A DNA stretch of 64,000 bases from Marsupella aquatica (Eukaryota; Marchantiophyta), in NCBI GenBank assembly GCA_973895155.1, contig OZ316893.1, forward strand, positions 15,500,001-15,564,000, written 5' to 3'. The position numbers and the translations under genes were made by a program. A model generated the notes under the pieces. That model searched no databases and had not been told where the DNA came from. It saw only the letters and a list, made by a program, of their open reading frames with translations. Numbering within the stretch: the first letter of the stretch is position 1; each line of letters opens with the position of its first letter. Positions 22,151 to 33,457 of this stretch are shown piece by piece.

Positions 22151-24839
22151 GCTTCTTGACAAGCTTGAAAATGTTTTGCAAAGAGAGTTGTTTGAAAATT
22201 TTGTAGAATGGAAATGTTTGAGAGAGTTTCTTTACAAGATGGAGAATGCATGTGTTTAGGTTACAGCTAGGGTTTTCAAAAAGGTGGCATGCATGAGGAT
22301 AGCTTTGGAAACGGCTAGGGTTGCATATATAACAGTGAGATGAAATTTCAAAGTCCAATTAAGTGTTTGTAAAACAAAAGAAGAAAAGTAATATGTTAAT
22401 ATAAATAAAACCATGATAGTTAGTTTAGGGTCAAATTCTGGGCCCACAACAAGTTTTACTACTAGTGCATCAAACCTGGTCCTCATCCTCACCTCCATTT
22501 GACACAATAATAACGTCAGGTTTTTCCGAGATAATGGAACGGGACCGTGGCACATACGGTATAACAACTGACCACTCTAGGTCTGGTGGGTACGGAATAT
22601 AGAAACACTGCTCAAGGTGACTTGGGAATGTAAATGGTTCAGATGTTTGCCAATGAGATGGTTGAAAGCTAGTTGCTGATGTCTTCAGTCGAGTAAACCC
22701 ACACTCATCAAGAAGTACCGTGCGATTATCACCAACCAGGTGAATTCTGAACCACTTACACTTGAAGACATACTCTTCAAATTTGGAATCGGCATCATAG
22801 GATATGATCAAGATCTCTTCAATCTTCCCATAGTGAGGCACCACATCTCTGATCACATTAGTGTCATGACGACTACTTTGTGAATCTTGCATGAACTGCC
22901 CTTGAACTCCACAATCAAAAGTTCTTCCCCTCTTCTCATCAAGGTCAGAAATCCTTAAATGCCTCCCTTGTGTCCACATTGCTGTTCTGGTTTGAACAAG
23001 TCTTAAAGGACCATGAACAATTGTTCGAACCTCAGGAGTCATATCTGGAAAATGTGATACATTCTCACCTTGGGCCACCATAGCATCCAACTGAAGTACT
23101 TTCTCCTTCATATACTCAAGGAACTTTGGAAAGATCCTTGGGCGATGACTCTCCCTCTTTGCATCCTCATAAAACTCTCTCCAATCTTCCATCACATTGC
23201 TGTTACTCAACATGAAAGTACTAACCTGTGTCAACTCCACTGCGGTTAGTAAGCATGTTTTTTTTGCACCTGTTAAACGGTCCTCCTCCACTTCCCTCTC
23301 TTCCATCCAAGTGCGTGGACAACTAGGATCAATGGTAGCTAAGATGTTAAAACATACTCTCATCTGCCAAGTATCCAGTTGCCATGCTCCCCTCCACTCG
23401 TGCACGGTTCCGTACATAAGCCTTTAACACGGCCATATACCTTTCCAGCCAATACATCCACCTACAATGCACCGGACCGGCAATGGCAACCTCCCTCACA
23501 AGATGAACGAGAAGATGCACCTGACAATCAAAGAAGGAAGGAGGGAGGGCCTTCTCCAACTTGCATACCACCTCTGCTGCCAATACCTCCATCCGTGGTA
23601 TCTCTTCTTCATATATTTCCTTTGAGCATATCCATCTCAAAAAAGTGCCCAGTGACCAAAGGGCGTCTTGCACTTCTTCACTCCCCAAACCTATGATTGC
23701 CACAGGAAGTATATGTTGTAGTAAACGATGATAGTCATGTGTCTTGAGATACATTGGCCATTTATGACTTTCCTCCATCCCAAAAGCCTTACGTAGATTG
23801 GCACCATAGCCTGTAGGAAACCGCATCTGCCCTATGCGTTGTCGAAACTCTCTTCTTTCACCAACACTCAAAACCCATGGAGCTGAAGGACGATGTTCCA
23901 TCCCTATGGATTCATCAACTGTTATCCATACATCTGGATGTCGTTCTAGATCCTGGCATGCCTCCCTAAAATTAATGTTCTTTTCCCCATAAAAGTGCTT
24001 GATCAAAGCCTTCCCAACATTTCCCTCTATATGCATGGGGTCTAACAAGTGATGAATCTTCAACTCAGGCCAATAGGGCAAAGTGGCCAGTATACCCCAC
24101 CTTGTCAATCCACTACCATCAAATCCCATGGCATCTTCAGGGTCTGCCACCCTATCAGCTATGGATTTCCAATACGAAAATGTTGTGCGGTCAGGTATCT
24201 CACGCTCATCACCATTGATCATGTCAAAGTCTGAAAACAAAAGGGGGTCAGACCTCATGTGATGCCCAAGTGGAAGAAACTTGGTATGACCAAGGTAGAT
24301 TATCTTGTGCAGCCATTTTGAGTACTTGGCCATATCGTGAAGGCTTGGACCACAAGTGGAGCATGCCTTGTACCCTTGAGTTTGGAACCCAGAAACAAAC
24401 CCAAACCCTGCTCACAAAATAACATTCTCAATTAGAGTCAAAGGAATTGAAAAGTTCATGTACATAGAATTAAAGAGGGACTTCCTTCCAAACAAACTTG
24501 ATCTCCAATACATGAAAAAAATACAAATCCATACGTACCACTCACCTGGATAGTCATGCATGGTCCACATAATGATTCCCTTCAATTGGAAGACACGTGG
24601 TAACCCTCCTGTAGTTGTCCGACCATCATATGCCCATACACCCCCCCATAATTTATGGAGTTCCCCAACCAAGAGTGCCAAGTAGGTGTCCATGTTTTTT
24701 ACCTTAGATGGACCTGGGATAATCAATGATAGCAATAAGAATCCCTTTTTCATGGACAACCATGGGGGAAGGTTGTAATTCATAACAACCACCGGCCAAA
24801 CCGAAGTAGGGCGCCCTTTCCCTCCAAGGGAGTGTGGGC

Positions 24840-27195
24840 TGTGACGCCAATGACATGGTCCTTATTTTGTAATCTGATTAAGTAGGTTGCTGTATGCAAG
24901 GAGTAGCTATTGATATTGCATAACAATTAGCAAGATGGCAAGAATAAGGGCAATCATGGCGTTAAGAGTAGGGAAATAAAAGCTATGTCGCAGGTGGTCG
25001 GTGACCATATCTCTTTCAATATGTCACCAAATCCGGATCTGTAAAGAGCATTGGAAAGATCTGGTCAAGGCGAGTAAAATCGATATAAAACACTCGGGAA
25101 ACGGAGGTGTATTAAGAAAGATACGGCCTGATTAGTGTGACGGGTTAACTTGTGGCCGGAATTAGCGGATTCGGCTTCAGTTTCGGGTTAACCCAAGTTC
25201 GACCACGGCTTAGCTTATGTGAGCACGGCTTCAGCTTAGCTCAGGTCAGCACGGCTTCAGCTTAGCTTAGGTAAGCACGGCTTCAGCTTATCTCAGGTAA
25301 GAACGGCTTCAGCTTAGCTCAGGTCAGCACGGCTTCAGCTTAGCTCAGGTCAACACGGCTTCAGCTTAGCTCAGGTCAGCGCGGCCTCAGGTTAGCATAG
25401 GTAAGCTCGGATTCGGGCTCAGCTTAGGCTAGGTTAGCGGATAGCGGATAGCGGGTAGCGGCCTAACCCGAGACCACGGGTTAGCTCTACTCGGGTTAGA
25501 TAGGATAGCTAGGTTAGCCAAACTCGGGTTAGCGCAGCAGTGAGTACCCCCTCTCGGTTGCGGGGGCATAACTCTCTGTGTATTTGATCAAATCGGCTAT
25601 AATTGACCTCGTTGGAAAGAGGAGCTCAAGCCGCTTCCAACGTTGCTATCCACGCAGAAAATGGTTAAATAGAGAAATTGGGAGAGGAGGCGCAAGCTCG
25701 CAAAAACCATGGAGGAGGGCCGAATCCGAAGTACATAGCCAATTCGAGATAGAAATAAAGTTGCGAGTTAGGGTTCAGTAGTTAGAGATAGTGGCGGCTC
25801 TGTTAGGGCTGGGATGGGGCTCCAGCAGCATAGTATCCACCCATTTGGGCTCAGTATGAGAGAGTATATAGAGCATCCCTCCGGTAGAGGCAGGGGGGGA
25901 CTTCAGTTGTGTGATCTCACTTAGACTGAGTAGCGGGGAGGAGCTCTGTGCAAGCAAGGCTGGACTTGGACGCTGCGTGTTGGGGAGAGCTTGGTTGTGC
26001 TATTACTCAGGGAGTAATCAGCCAAGCTTCACAACAACGGGTTGCTAGGTTTGCGAGCTGGATTGTGGCTCTTTCTAGTGGGCAGCACAACTGGGTTCTT
26101 TTCCCCCGATACAGAGCCTTGGTGATAGGTGATGTATTGGTGATTGTAAACTGTGGGGAGGATTTCAATTCGATTTGCGGTGGGCACATTAGGGAGGCTG
26201 AGGTACTGATTAAGGGGCAGTAGGAGGAGCATTTACAGTTCAGTCTGGCAAGGCTACGTGATCCATGGGGAGTCCCGGCCTTTGTCTGGTGGAGAGCACT
26301 AAGGGATCTATGGCCAGAGCTGAGCTTGCAGGGCAAGCGTGAGGCCGGGCCTCATTGCAGTCTGGGATAGATCGCCGTTAGGCCTGGTACCAGCTTTGAA
26401 GTCGAGTCAACTATGCATGCGTAACTTGACGTTCTGAATTGGAGGTGTGAGATCTGTATGTGCCCCCAAGAATGAAGTGTAGTGAAGGAGGTTGAGTTCA
26501 GGATTGAGCTTGCATGGCAAGCACGGGGCTTGCAGGGCAAGCACGTCACAATCTGGAGGAGACAGCCTTCGGCCCTAGTGTTCGGATCAAGTGTTCTCAG
26601 TGAACTATTGTGCACATCTTTGAATCTAATTGAGTTTTCCTCTCAGGCCTCATTTCTCTCATGGATGTGTGTGTGTGTGAGGCAATCTGAGTGTATGATG
26701 GAACTAGCAGCGCCACTGAGAGGTGTACCGGGTGCATTGAAGCGGGCTGGGTGAGGACTGTCATAGCTCTGATTGTTGAGAGTGGAATGGCAGAGTGGTG
26801 GGGCAATGGCTTAGAAGTCCCTAAGCCAGGAATCAGTCAGGAGTCACTGGTTTATGGGTACATTCCGGCGGCGGAATAGAAACATACCTATGACAGTAAG
26901 CATATGTATAGACCTATGCGCACCGTAGCGCTAGGCCCTGTGTGTACGGGCCCGATATGAAGACCCCTTCTCACCAGAACTATCATGAGCGCAGATCTGA
27001 TCCCCAACCTTGGTTCCTTGGGATTGAGCTTGGGTGATGTGTGATAGAGTCTTGCTATGATAGTCTGGTGTTAAGGGCATAAACTGGTGTTTACCGGCAT
27101 TCACAACATCCCTTCGTGATCCTCAGGTACAAGGAGATGGTTTTGGCACCCATAGTGACGTTTTTGGTGTTAAGACCCATGTCAATCGCGTGACA
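24840..27195. mobile_element. Solo-LTR-like insertion inside tnp2 of B
   Basis: The 2356-bp insert begins TGTGACGC and ends GCGTGACA, an imperfect terminal inverted repeat with the TG...CA ends of an LTR. It is flanked on both sides by tgggc (24835-24839 and 27196-27200), a 5-bp target duplication. Counting one copy of the duplication, the flanking tnp2 codons join in frame exactly at SDGVSP / HSLGG. No gag, pol, primer site or second LTR was seen, so a solo LTR is the simplest reading. Open frames inside it (for example 25948-26223 +) have no recognisable domain. Confidence 0.85.
25195..25460 (+). repeat. 26-bp tandem repeat inside the solo LTR
   Basis: A unit of about 26 bases built on cacggcttcagcttagctca with the variable joint ggtcag or ggtaag repeats about eight times and decays to the right into tagcggatagcgg. 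It lies in the left third of the LTR-like insert. Confidence 0.85.
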
Positions 27196-28099
27196 TGGGC
27201 TTACCCCATCTGATGCCAACCCCAACCTCACATGACGAGGGTCACGTGCAAACTCTGGCCATTGTGACTCCACATGCTTGTGAGCAGGGGAATCAACTGG
27301 CAACCGCATGACACCGGCCTCTGATCGATGTGTCTTATGCCATACCATCAATTCTGCCAAGTCAGAACATCGGTACATGTGCAACAATCGAGGAATAATA
27401 GAAAACCAACGAACAGCTTTTCTAGGCACCTTTGAGGTCAACATGTTGGTTTCATATCGAGGCTCTTGACAAATTGGACACTCAGTTGCGCTGGCATTGG
27501 TCTCATGATAGAGAATGCAGTCATTCACACAAGCATAAATGATATGGTATTCCATGCCAATGGATGATAGAACCCTCTTTGCCTCCTTCCAAGTTCCTGG
27601 CAACACATTTTCACTAGGTAACAAGAGATCATGGCAAATTGCAAACAAATCCGATAGTAGCGCATTGCTTGCCTTGTGTTTTGCCTGAAGATTCATCAAT
27701 GCCAAGATGGTAGATAGTCTATTCAAACGAGCACCCCCATAAATAGGTGTTCTAGCATGTGCCTCAGCTTCTTCCCAGGCATTGTTTTTGTCCTTCAGGT
27801 GTACGTTGAGGCCTTGGATCATGTGCAATATTTGGTGGAGGGTCTCCTTCATTGGGTGGGACACCTCCTTCACCACCAATGTCTACACCAAACCAATCTG
27901 TCATGAAGTCATCCATGGCTGACTCTTGGTCTTGCATGACCTCATAATCTGTCCGAGGTTCCCCTTCATCTGGACTGTCATTATCATTGTCACTTGATGA
28001 GAAATCTGCTGATGATGTTTCCCCGTCTTGTGGCAAGCCCATTTCTTGATATGTAGCTCTCAACCTCCTTGGCAACATATCTTGACTAGGCCGCACATT

Positions 28100-29176
28100 C
28101 TATAGACAATACAATAAAGCATTCACAATGAAATTAACGCCAAATATAGTAGTGCTCGAAACATATTATTAACAATATAAAAAAAACATGTCATTAAAAA
28201 ACATACGTTCACATACGATGAACGTATAATACATGTCCCTAAAGTAATCCTAATCCCATTCATAATGTGTAAACAACTCCTCTCCAGCCAGAATGGTCCT
28301 ATTAGCTACAACTAGACAATGGTCATGATGATATCTCTGCCCATAAGGGGCTGGAGGGGGACCATCAACAAAAACCCATTCACAGTTTTTCCTACGCTTA
28401 GGCCGGGTCCCCACAGTACTGTTGATGAAACCGGCAATATTCCCACTACGGATGGGATCACCATCAATTATACGCTGGTCACAATACTTTCTGGTGCAAC
28501 CATCAAAAGTATCCATGTCCAATGCATAAGTCTTCCACTCAGGGTGTTGAACAAGGATCATGTTCCAATGTCTCCTCTTGTAAATGGGTCCACCATACGG
28601 GAACAACGTTGGTCCATCTGAAGAGCGCCCTTTTCCACCCATATCATCCACAATAATGTCCTGACAAGAGAAAATCCCATACCCATGCCTCTCCCCTAGG
28701 GTCGAACTCTTGACAACCCAACGTCTTCCCCAAACTTCTATCTCCTCACCATAGGTTATATCACATGGCAAACCAAGGCACTCCGGATTCCAATCCTTTA
28801 TGATAAGAACACACTTCCCTGTGAAGGTACAAGGGCCCCATCTACCATCAACCCTACAAGTGTACTAATCCACTTCCCCTCTAGGCTGTCTTTTTGACTT
28901 TTTTTCCCTCTTGTAACAATACCGTCACCCTGAATTTTCCCAACACTACCTTGCCCTGCTGCCACTAAACGAAAAGCTTGTGAAAGTGCCGAGCCTATAG
29001 CATCTAGAACTCCTTGTGAGGGAACATAGGGTGTTGGTGTAGTGGGTGTAGGCCTACTGGATACCTATAGGAAGAAATGGAACCAAGTGAGTGTGATGAA
29101 CCTCCCAAATTTTATTTTATGCTACCTAGCAAGATTTACAAAATAAAATGGAAATCACAGTAAGTTTACAACTCAC
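28100..29176 (-). promoter_or_regulatory. Predicted alternative intron that skips the SET exon
   Basis: The donor after exon 1 (gtgagt at 29176) and the acceptor before tnp2 (attgtctatag, ending 28100) are both in phase 0. Exon 1 (…GASSSRM) could thus splice directly to NVRPSQDM of tnp2, giving Tnp2 its usual Cys/His N-terminus, or to the SET exon with its own stop. This is inferred from splice signals only. Confidence 0.45.
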
Positions 29177-29410
29177 CATACGGGATGAAGAAGCTCCCGG
29201 TGTAAGACCTCGATGTTGGCCATATCGAGCAATGTGTTCCGCACATACATATGACTTTTGGACAACCATCCCCACACATTTTTTACAACCACAAAGTTGG
29301 CGTGGTGGACCACTAGGTCGACGTACGGTTGGTTCAGGCTGAGGAGGAGGACGACTTTCTTCATCGGAAGAGGAATCTGATGTGGTGGAAGTTGTAGAGG
29401 ATGAAGACAT
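28250..29410 (-). CDS. SET-domain ORF with Tnp2-like Cys/His N-terminus, upstream of tnp2 in B
   Basis: Exon 1 (29410 to 29177) encodes a Ser/Pro-rich start and CGCKKCVGMVVQ...HIARYGQ, a Cys/His motif like the N-terminal zinc-binding region of Tnp2 proteins. It ends at atg|gtgagt. Intron 29176-29065 leads in phase 0 to exon 2 (PTPTTPTPYVPSQGV). After a likely 1-base frameshift near 28860, exon 2 gives CTFTGKCVLIIKDW and then a SET-like domain: RHGYGIFSCQDI, LFPYGG, GNIAGFINST, KNCEWVF and VVANRTILAGEELFTHYEWD, closed by TAG at 28250. The blocks correspond to the GxG, YxG, RFINHS-like and C-terminal Tyr motifs of SET lysine methyltransferases. Substrate and activity cannot be told; the canonical NHSC box is only partly kept. 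The tnp2 exon begins 150 bases downstream. Confidence 0.7.
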
Positions 29411-29845
29411 CTGACAAGTATAGCAATTGGAAGGCGATTAGTAAAAACTTCACCAAAACCATTGATAATCCCTACCTAAACATATTAAAAATAATTGACA
29501 GAAAAATACCTTTATGAGACTCGGGCTTAGCAATGCCTTGACGGATCTTGTGGCTCAAATTTCATGAACCAAATCTGGAAGGAGGGGAAAATCTGCCAAT
29601 ATACAATGAATTAAGCCATGCCTTATGGTGAACCAGAAAAAAAGGATGATAGATTGTAACCCTCCATATTTACAGCAATGACTAGAAATGCATGAGAAAA
29701 CGTTATACCTTTCAGATGCCCGGGCTCTCACAAGGCATTATCATGCATTAGCCAAAACTTTAAAAAACATGGGGAAGTGCCCTACAACGCCAAAGAGTTT
29801 TCCTCTCCATGTTAATGAGATAGACAAAGAAATATAAGTAACCCA
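29411..29845. other. Upstream region of the SET/tnp2 transcription unit
   Basis: AT-rich noncoding sequence between the ATG of the SET ORF and the telomere-like minisatellite. It probably holds the promoter and leader of the leftward genes; no clear TATA box was singled out. Confidence 0.3.
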
Positions 29846-30430
29846 AACCCTACCCTAAACCCAAACCATGAAATGAAACCCTTCATTAAAACCTAACCCA
29901 AATCCCTCAATCACCCTAAACCCTTACCCTTATCCTAACCAATACCCAAATCCCTCATTAAAAATTCAAACCTTTACCCTAAACCCAAACCCCTACCCTA
30001 AACCCAAACCATGAAATGAAACCCTTCATTAAAACCTAACCCAAATCCCTCAATCACCCTAAACCCTTACCCTTATCCTAACCAATACCCAAATCCCTCA
30101 TTAAAAATTCAAACCTTTACCCTAAACCCAAACCCCTACCCTAAACCCAAACCATGAAATGAAACCCTTCATTAAAACCTAACCCAAATCCCTCAAGCAC
30201 CCTAAACCCTTACCCTTATCCTAACCAATACCCAAATCCCTCATTAAAAATTCAAACCTTTACCCTAAACCCAAACCCCTACCCTAAACCCAAACCATGA
30301 AATGAAACCCTTCATTAAAACCTAACCCAAATCCCTCAAGCACCCTAAACCCTTACCCTTATCCTAACCAATACCCAAATCCCTCATTAAAAATTCAAAC
30401 CTTTACCCTAAACCCAACCCAAATCTCCCA
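29846..30430 (+). repeat. 143-bp minisatellite rich in CCCTAAA/CCCAAACC
   Basis: The phrase aaccatgaaatgaaaccc recurs at 29864, 30007, 30150 and 30293, exactly 143 bases apart. Within each unit are many ccctaaaccc and taaccc pieces like plant telomere DNA, but not in a regular 7-base register. Copies differ by single bases (caatcaccc or caagcaccc). It lies between divergently oriented genes of element B. Confidence 0.9.
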
Positions 30431-31060
30431 ATTACATATAAAACCCTTACCCTACCTACACCTTACTTTACCTATATAGGCCAACCCCCACCCCTATAGT
30501 TATTCTAAACTTCACCCTAACCCCTAAATTGAGGCCCTTTTTTAAAACTTAAGCAAAAATTGTACCCCCTCAATTAGAACCAAATCCAACCCTATATCAT
30601 GTTACACCCCAACCCAAACACTTACATTAGAAACCCAACCCCTTTAAAAAAACCACAATTAAACCCCCCAACTAAAAACCAAACCCAATCCCTTTAAAAA
30701 ACAACCACAATTCAACCCCTCAACTAAAACCAAACCCAACCCCTGTAATTACTCACAACCTAATGCAAACCTCTACCTTGAACCCTAAGCCAAACCCATT
30801 CATTTAAACCCAACCCTTTTATTCCAACCTAACCCAAGTTTTAACCCCCTTAATTAAACCAAATACTCCTAGATTAAAACCAAATATAAACCTAACCTTT
30901 AATTAAACCCAAACCTTTGTTAACTTATATTCTAGTTATCCTTACAACCCAAACATCCATTGACACCCCTTCCATGTTAACTTATGGGCACTTAACATAC
31001 CTTAAATGTCATTTGACAAACCTTAATAGCCGTTTGACACCCCAAAGTATTTTCCAACCC
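30431..31060 (+). repeat. Degenerate C-rich, telomere-like sequence
   Basis: A strongly strand-biased (A, C and T, few G) stretch made of loose repeats such as aacccaaaccc, aacccctt and ccctcaattaaa continues from the minisatellite. No gene is present. It ends where the GCGAA-type motifs begin. Confidence 0.7.
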
Positions 31061-31414
31061 TAAACCGATAAGACCTGCCTTGCAAATTATTTCACAAGTT
31101 AGAGAATCTTTTTGCGAACCTACGACCTTCGCACTTACTTCGCAAAAACAGAGGCCGAGAACGATTTTTTGGGTCTTCTGCGGGTTGCGATGGCTTTGCG
31201 AAGGGAATAGATTCGGAAGTTCCTCGCAAGTTGCGAGACTATTTGCGAGGGCGCGGGCTTCGCAGTTTCCCATGCGTATGTCATCGCAAACCCGTTTTTG
31301 AACGGCGTAAACATCGGCGGGAGCTCGCATTCGGGCTCATTTCAGTTTTTGAGCGAGACGAGAAGGGCCGGGGCGCGCGCAACAGTACGAGGGAGACTGT
31401 GAGAGAGGGGAGCT

Positions 31415-33457
31415 ATGGCTACCGGTGAGGGGAGTGGAGGGCAAGGTGGTAGTGGTAGTGGTAGTGGCAATGGGGGAAATCCAGAGAAAGAGAAGAATGC
31501 CTGGGCAGACTTAGTGGCCCAACATCTCAGTGCTGCACAATTGGGAGAAGTGAATCTCAATTCTCCAGCAGGGCTTGCCTCTTTGAGTGCCATTCTTGGA
31601 CAGGTTTTGCAAACTGGGATTGTAGCAGGACAAGCTACTAGAGAGGGGGAGGAGAGGGCCGCAGCTGAAGAGAAGGCTAGAGAGAAAAAAGGAAGAGAGA
31701 GGAAAGAACTAAGTCGGGAGTTGCATCTCCTCAAGCCCTAGAGAAGCAGAAGAGAAGAGAGGAGAGAGATTCAATTCGAAAACAGAGGGAGGAGCAACAT
31801 TAGAAAGAGGAAGCAAGAAAAAAACTTCCATTCATTGCCTTGGAGACGAGTGGGACTCCAACTGAGATAGCGTATGCAGGGGCTAAGAGCACAATCAAGC
31901 AGATTATCACAAGCAATTTCTCACGAGGCATGCAGTGGGGGAAGATTGAGAAGGCAGAGCGAAAGAGGGTCATCAACCAAATCAAGGATGCATTTCGCAA
32001 TGGGCTTGACATAGATGAGCAATGGTTGGCAGATAAGATTTCAAATTCTATGTCTCAAATGCAATACCATGACAGGATGAAGATTAGAGCCCACCTAAAA
32101 GACTTGAGATCATACAGGAACTTGCACAGACCCCTCCACTTCACCGAGGACATCTGGAATTCGTTTTACAAGATTGAGGTGCAAATTAAGGCAGCTCACG
32201 AGTTGGAAGAGTGGAAGGGCAATCTAGATCGCCTTGAAAGCAAAGGAGGCCGGGAAGCTCCCCCCTGACCACGACCTGAAGCCACTTGAGTAGAAGGTAG
32301 CTGAGATGCAGAAGATGGCCGACCAGGAGGGAAAGCCACCCAAGCGTTTCACAAATGCAGCCAAACGAGTGAAATCCACCCCCAATCCAGTCCACAAGTT
32401 GGGTCAAGGCGGGCTCCCCGGCCTCAAGTCACACTTTGTGAGTGCCTCTTGCTCCTCCCTAACCTCTCTATTCCTTTCAGAGTTGTGCAATGCAAGTGAA
32501 TGACATCCCCGAAGGTTCTTGCTGTTGTGCATGCTTGCTTGGTTACTAGTTTAGGGCAACTCTGACACTTAGAATTTTGGGCAAATTTTTAAAAACTCTC
32601 GGGAACACAGTTTGCGAAGGTGTTGCGATGCGCATTTGTTCGCAAACCCCTCGCAAAGTCTATCATGGACTTTTTCCATTTCAATTTTCCGATGCCTTTG
32701 CGAACAAATGCGCATCGCAAACTCCATCGCAACGCCTTCGCAAGAAAAGGTGGTTCGCAAGTTGCTATGCTTATAGGTTCGCAAATTTGAATTTTAAAAT
32801 TTTTTTGGGTCATGTTTAGTAGTTGAGGATTAAGGCGTCACTTGTGGCTATAGGGTATGCTTGAGGGAAAATTTAACCAATTTTAATTGGTTTTATGCAT
32901 GGCAGTATCGGAGGTACAAAAGGAAGATATCAAAAAAGCATATTGAGGTGGCGATAGAGCATGGACGAAAGTACCTCTTTGCGATGGTAGATGCCGAGTT
33001 GGCTACTGTACGTAAGTGTCTAAGTGTGAACCATATGATTAGCATGCGAACATTGTGAGTGACCCTTTATGTCTTGCGGAAACTAATGATATGTAATGGA
33101 TGCAGGATTTGGATGAGCCTGAGGGGTCGGGTGCTGATGTGACCAGTAGTGATGACGATGAGGGGGCTACTCCTGGTACTAGTGGTGCTCGGGGGGGGGA
33201 GTAGTCGTGAGGTAGGTTCTTCCCACCGTGGTAGTGGTGGTAGTCGTGTGTCATCAGCACACGTTGATGACCAGGGGGAGGAGGAGGACCCTGAGGATGA
33301 GGAGGAGGAGCAGGAGGGGCAGGAGGAGCCAGAGGAGCAGCAGGAGCAGGAGCGCCGACGGCCATCACGCACCCATCACCAACAGGATCCCCGAAAGGAT
33401 AAGGGCAAGAAGCCAGCCAAGAAGCCAACCAAGAGGAGCCGCAAGAGTCCATTCTAG
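31415..33457 (+). pseudogene. Decayed TNPA-like gene of element B
   Basis: ATG 31415 opens a Gly/Ser-rich start, then a charged coiled coil. After an apparent frameshift near 31735 and a TAG at 31801 the coding text continues (LPFIALETSGTPTEIAYAGA, GKIEKAERKRVINQIKDAF, DRMKIRAHLKDLRSYRNLH). A second frameshift near 32260 and a TAG at 32288 follow, then KRFTNAAKRVKSTPNPVHK. Intron 32438-32905 (gtgagt ... catggcag) and intron 33012-33105 (gtaagt ... ggatgcag) are well marked. The last exon is acidic and then basic (DQGEEEDPEDEEEEQEGQEE ... KKPAKKPTKRSRKS); its frame depends on a G run at 33191-33199. It lies opposite to tnp2. A DNA-binding accessory role is inferred from position and composition only. 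Confidence 0.5.
32623..32720. repeat. Perfect 24-bp inverted repeat in an intron
   Basis: Arm 32623-32646 (ttgcgatgcgcattt...) is the exact reverse complement of arm 32697-32720, with a 50-base loop. The outer flanks continue as imperfect arms (tttgcgaagg and ccttcgcaa). The arms are made of the same GCGAA/TTCGC motifs found at the ends of element B. Confidence 0.9.

Larger units (their letters stand above)
22470..28099 (-). pseudogene. tnp2-type transposase of CACTA B, disrupted
   Basis: Read leftward from an acceptor at 28100-28105 (attgtctatag). The first codons (NVRPSQDMLPRRL) lack an ATG, so an upstream exon is implied. The Tnp2 core follows (LNRLSTILALMNLQAKHKAS, CPICQEPRYETN, VRWFSIIPRLLHMYR, LGLASDGVSP). 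A 2.36-kb LTR-type insertion (24840-27195) splits it, and it resumes at HSLGGKGRPTSVWPVV and NYNLPPWLSMKKGF. Intron 24545-24408 (ccag|gtgagt ... gagcag) is in phase. DUF4218 follows (LPPSFFDCQVHLLVHLVREV, VLKAYVRNRARVEGSM), then DUF4216 (YGKIEEILIISYDA, FKCKWF). Apparent 1-base frameshifts lie near 27790 and 23350. It catalysed element excision in its intact state; it is now broken in at least three ways. Confidence 0.88.

Noticed and set aside
22455-22464. actactagtg just after the tnp2 stop of B as a CACTA end
   Set aside because: It has no partner end or matching duplication, and the GCGAA array and better end lie further left at 21715.
25578-26879. Several small frames inside the LTR-like insert
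   Set aside because: No gag, pol or other domain; lengths are as expected by chance.
29846-31060. A true chromosome end
   Set aside because: The telomere-like motifs are in a 143-bp register, are degenerate, and are flanked on both sides by genes of one transposon.
31342-31734. Ser/Pro/Leu-rich minus-strand frame
   Set aside because: It is the antisense of the Lys/Glu-rich coiled-coil exon on the + strand.
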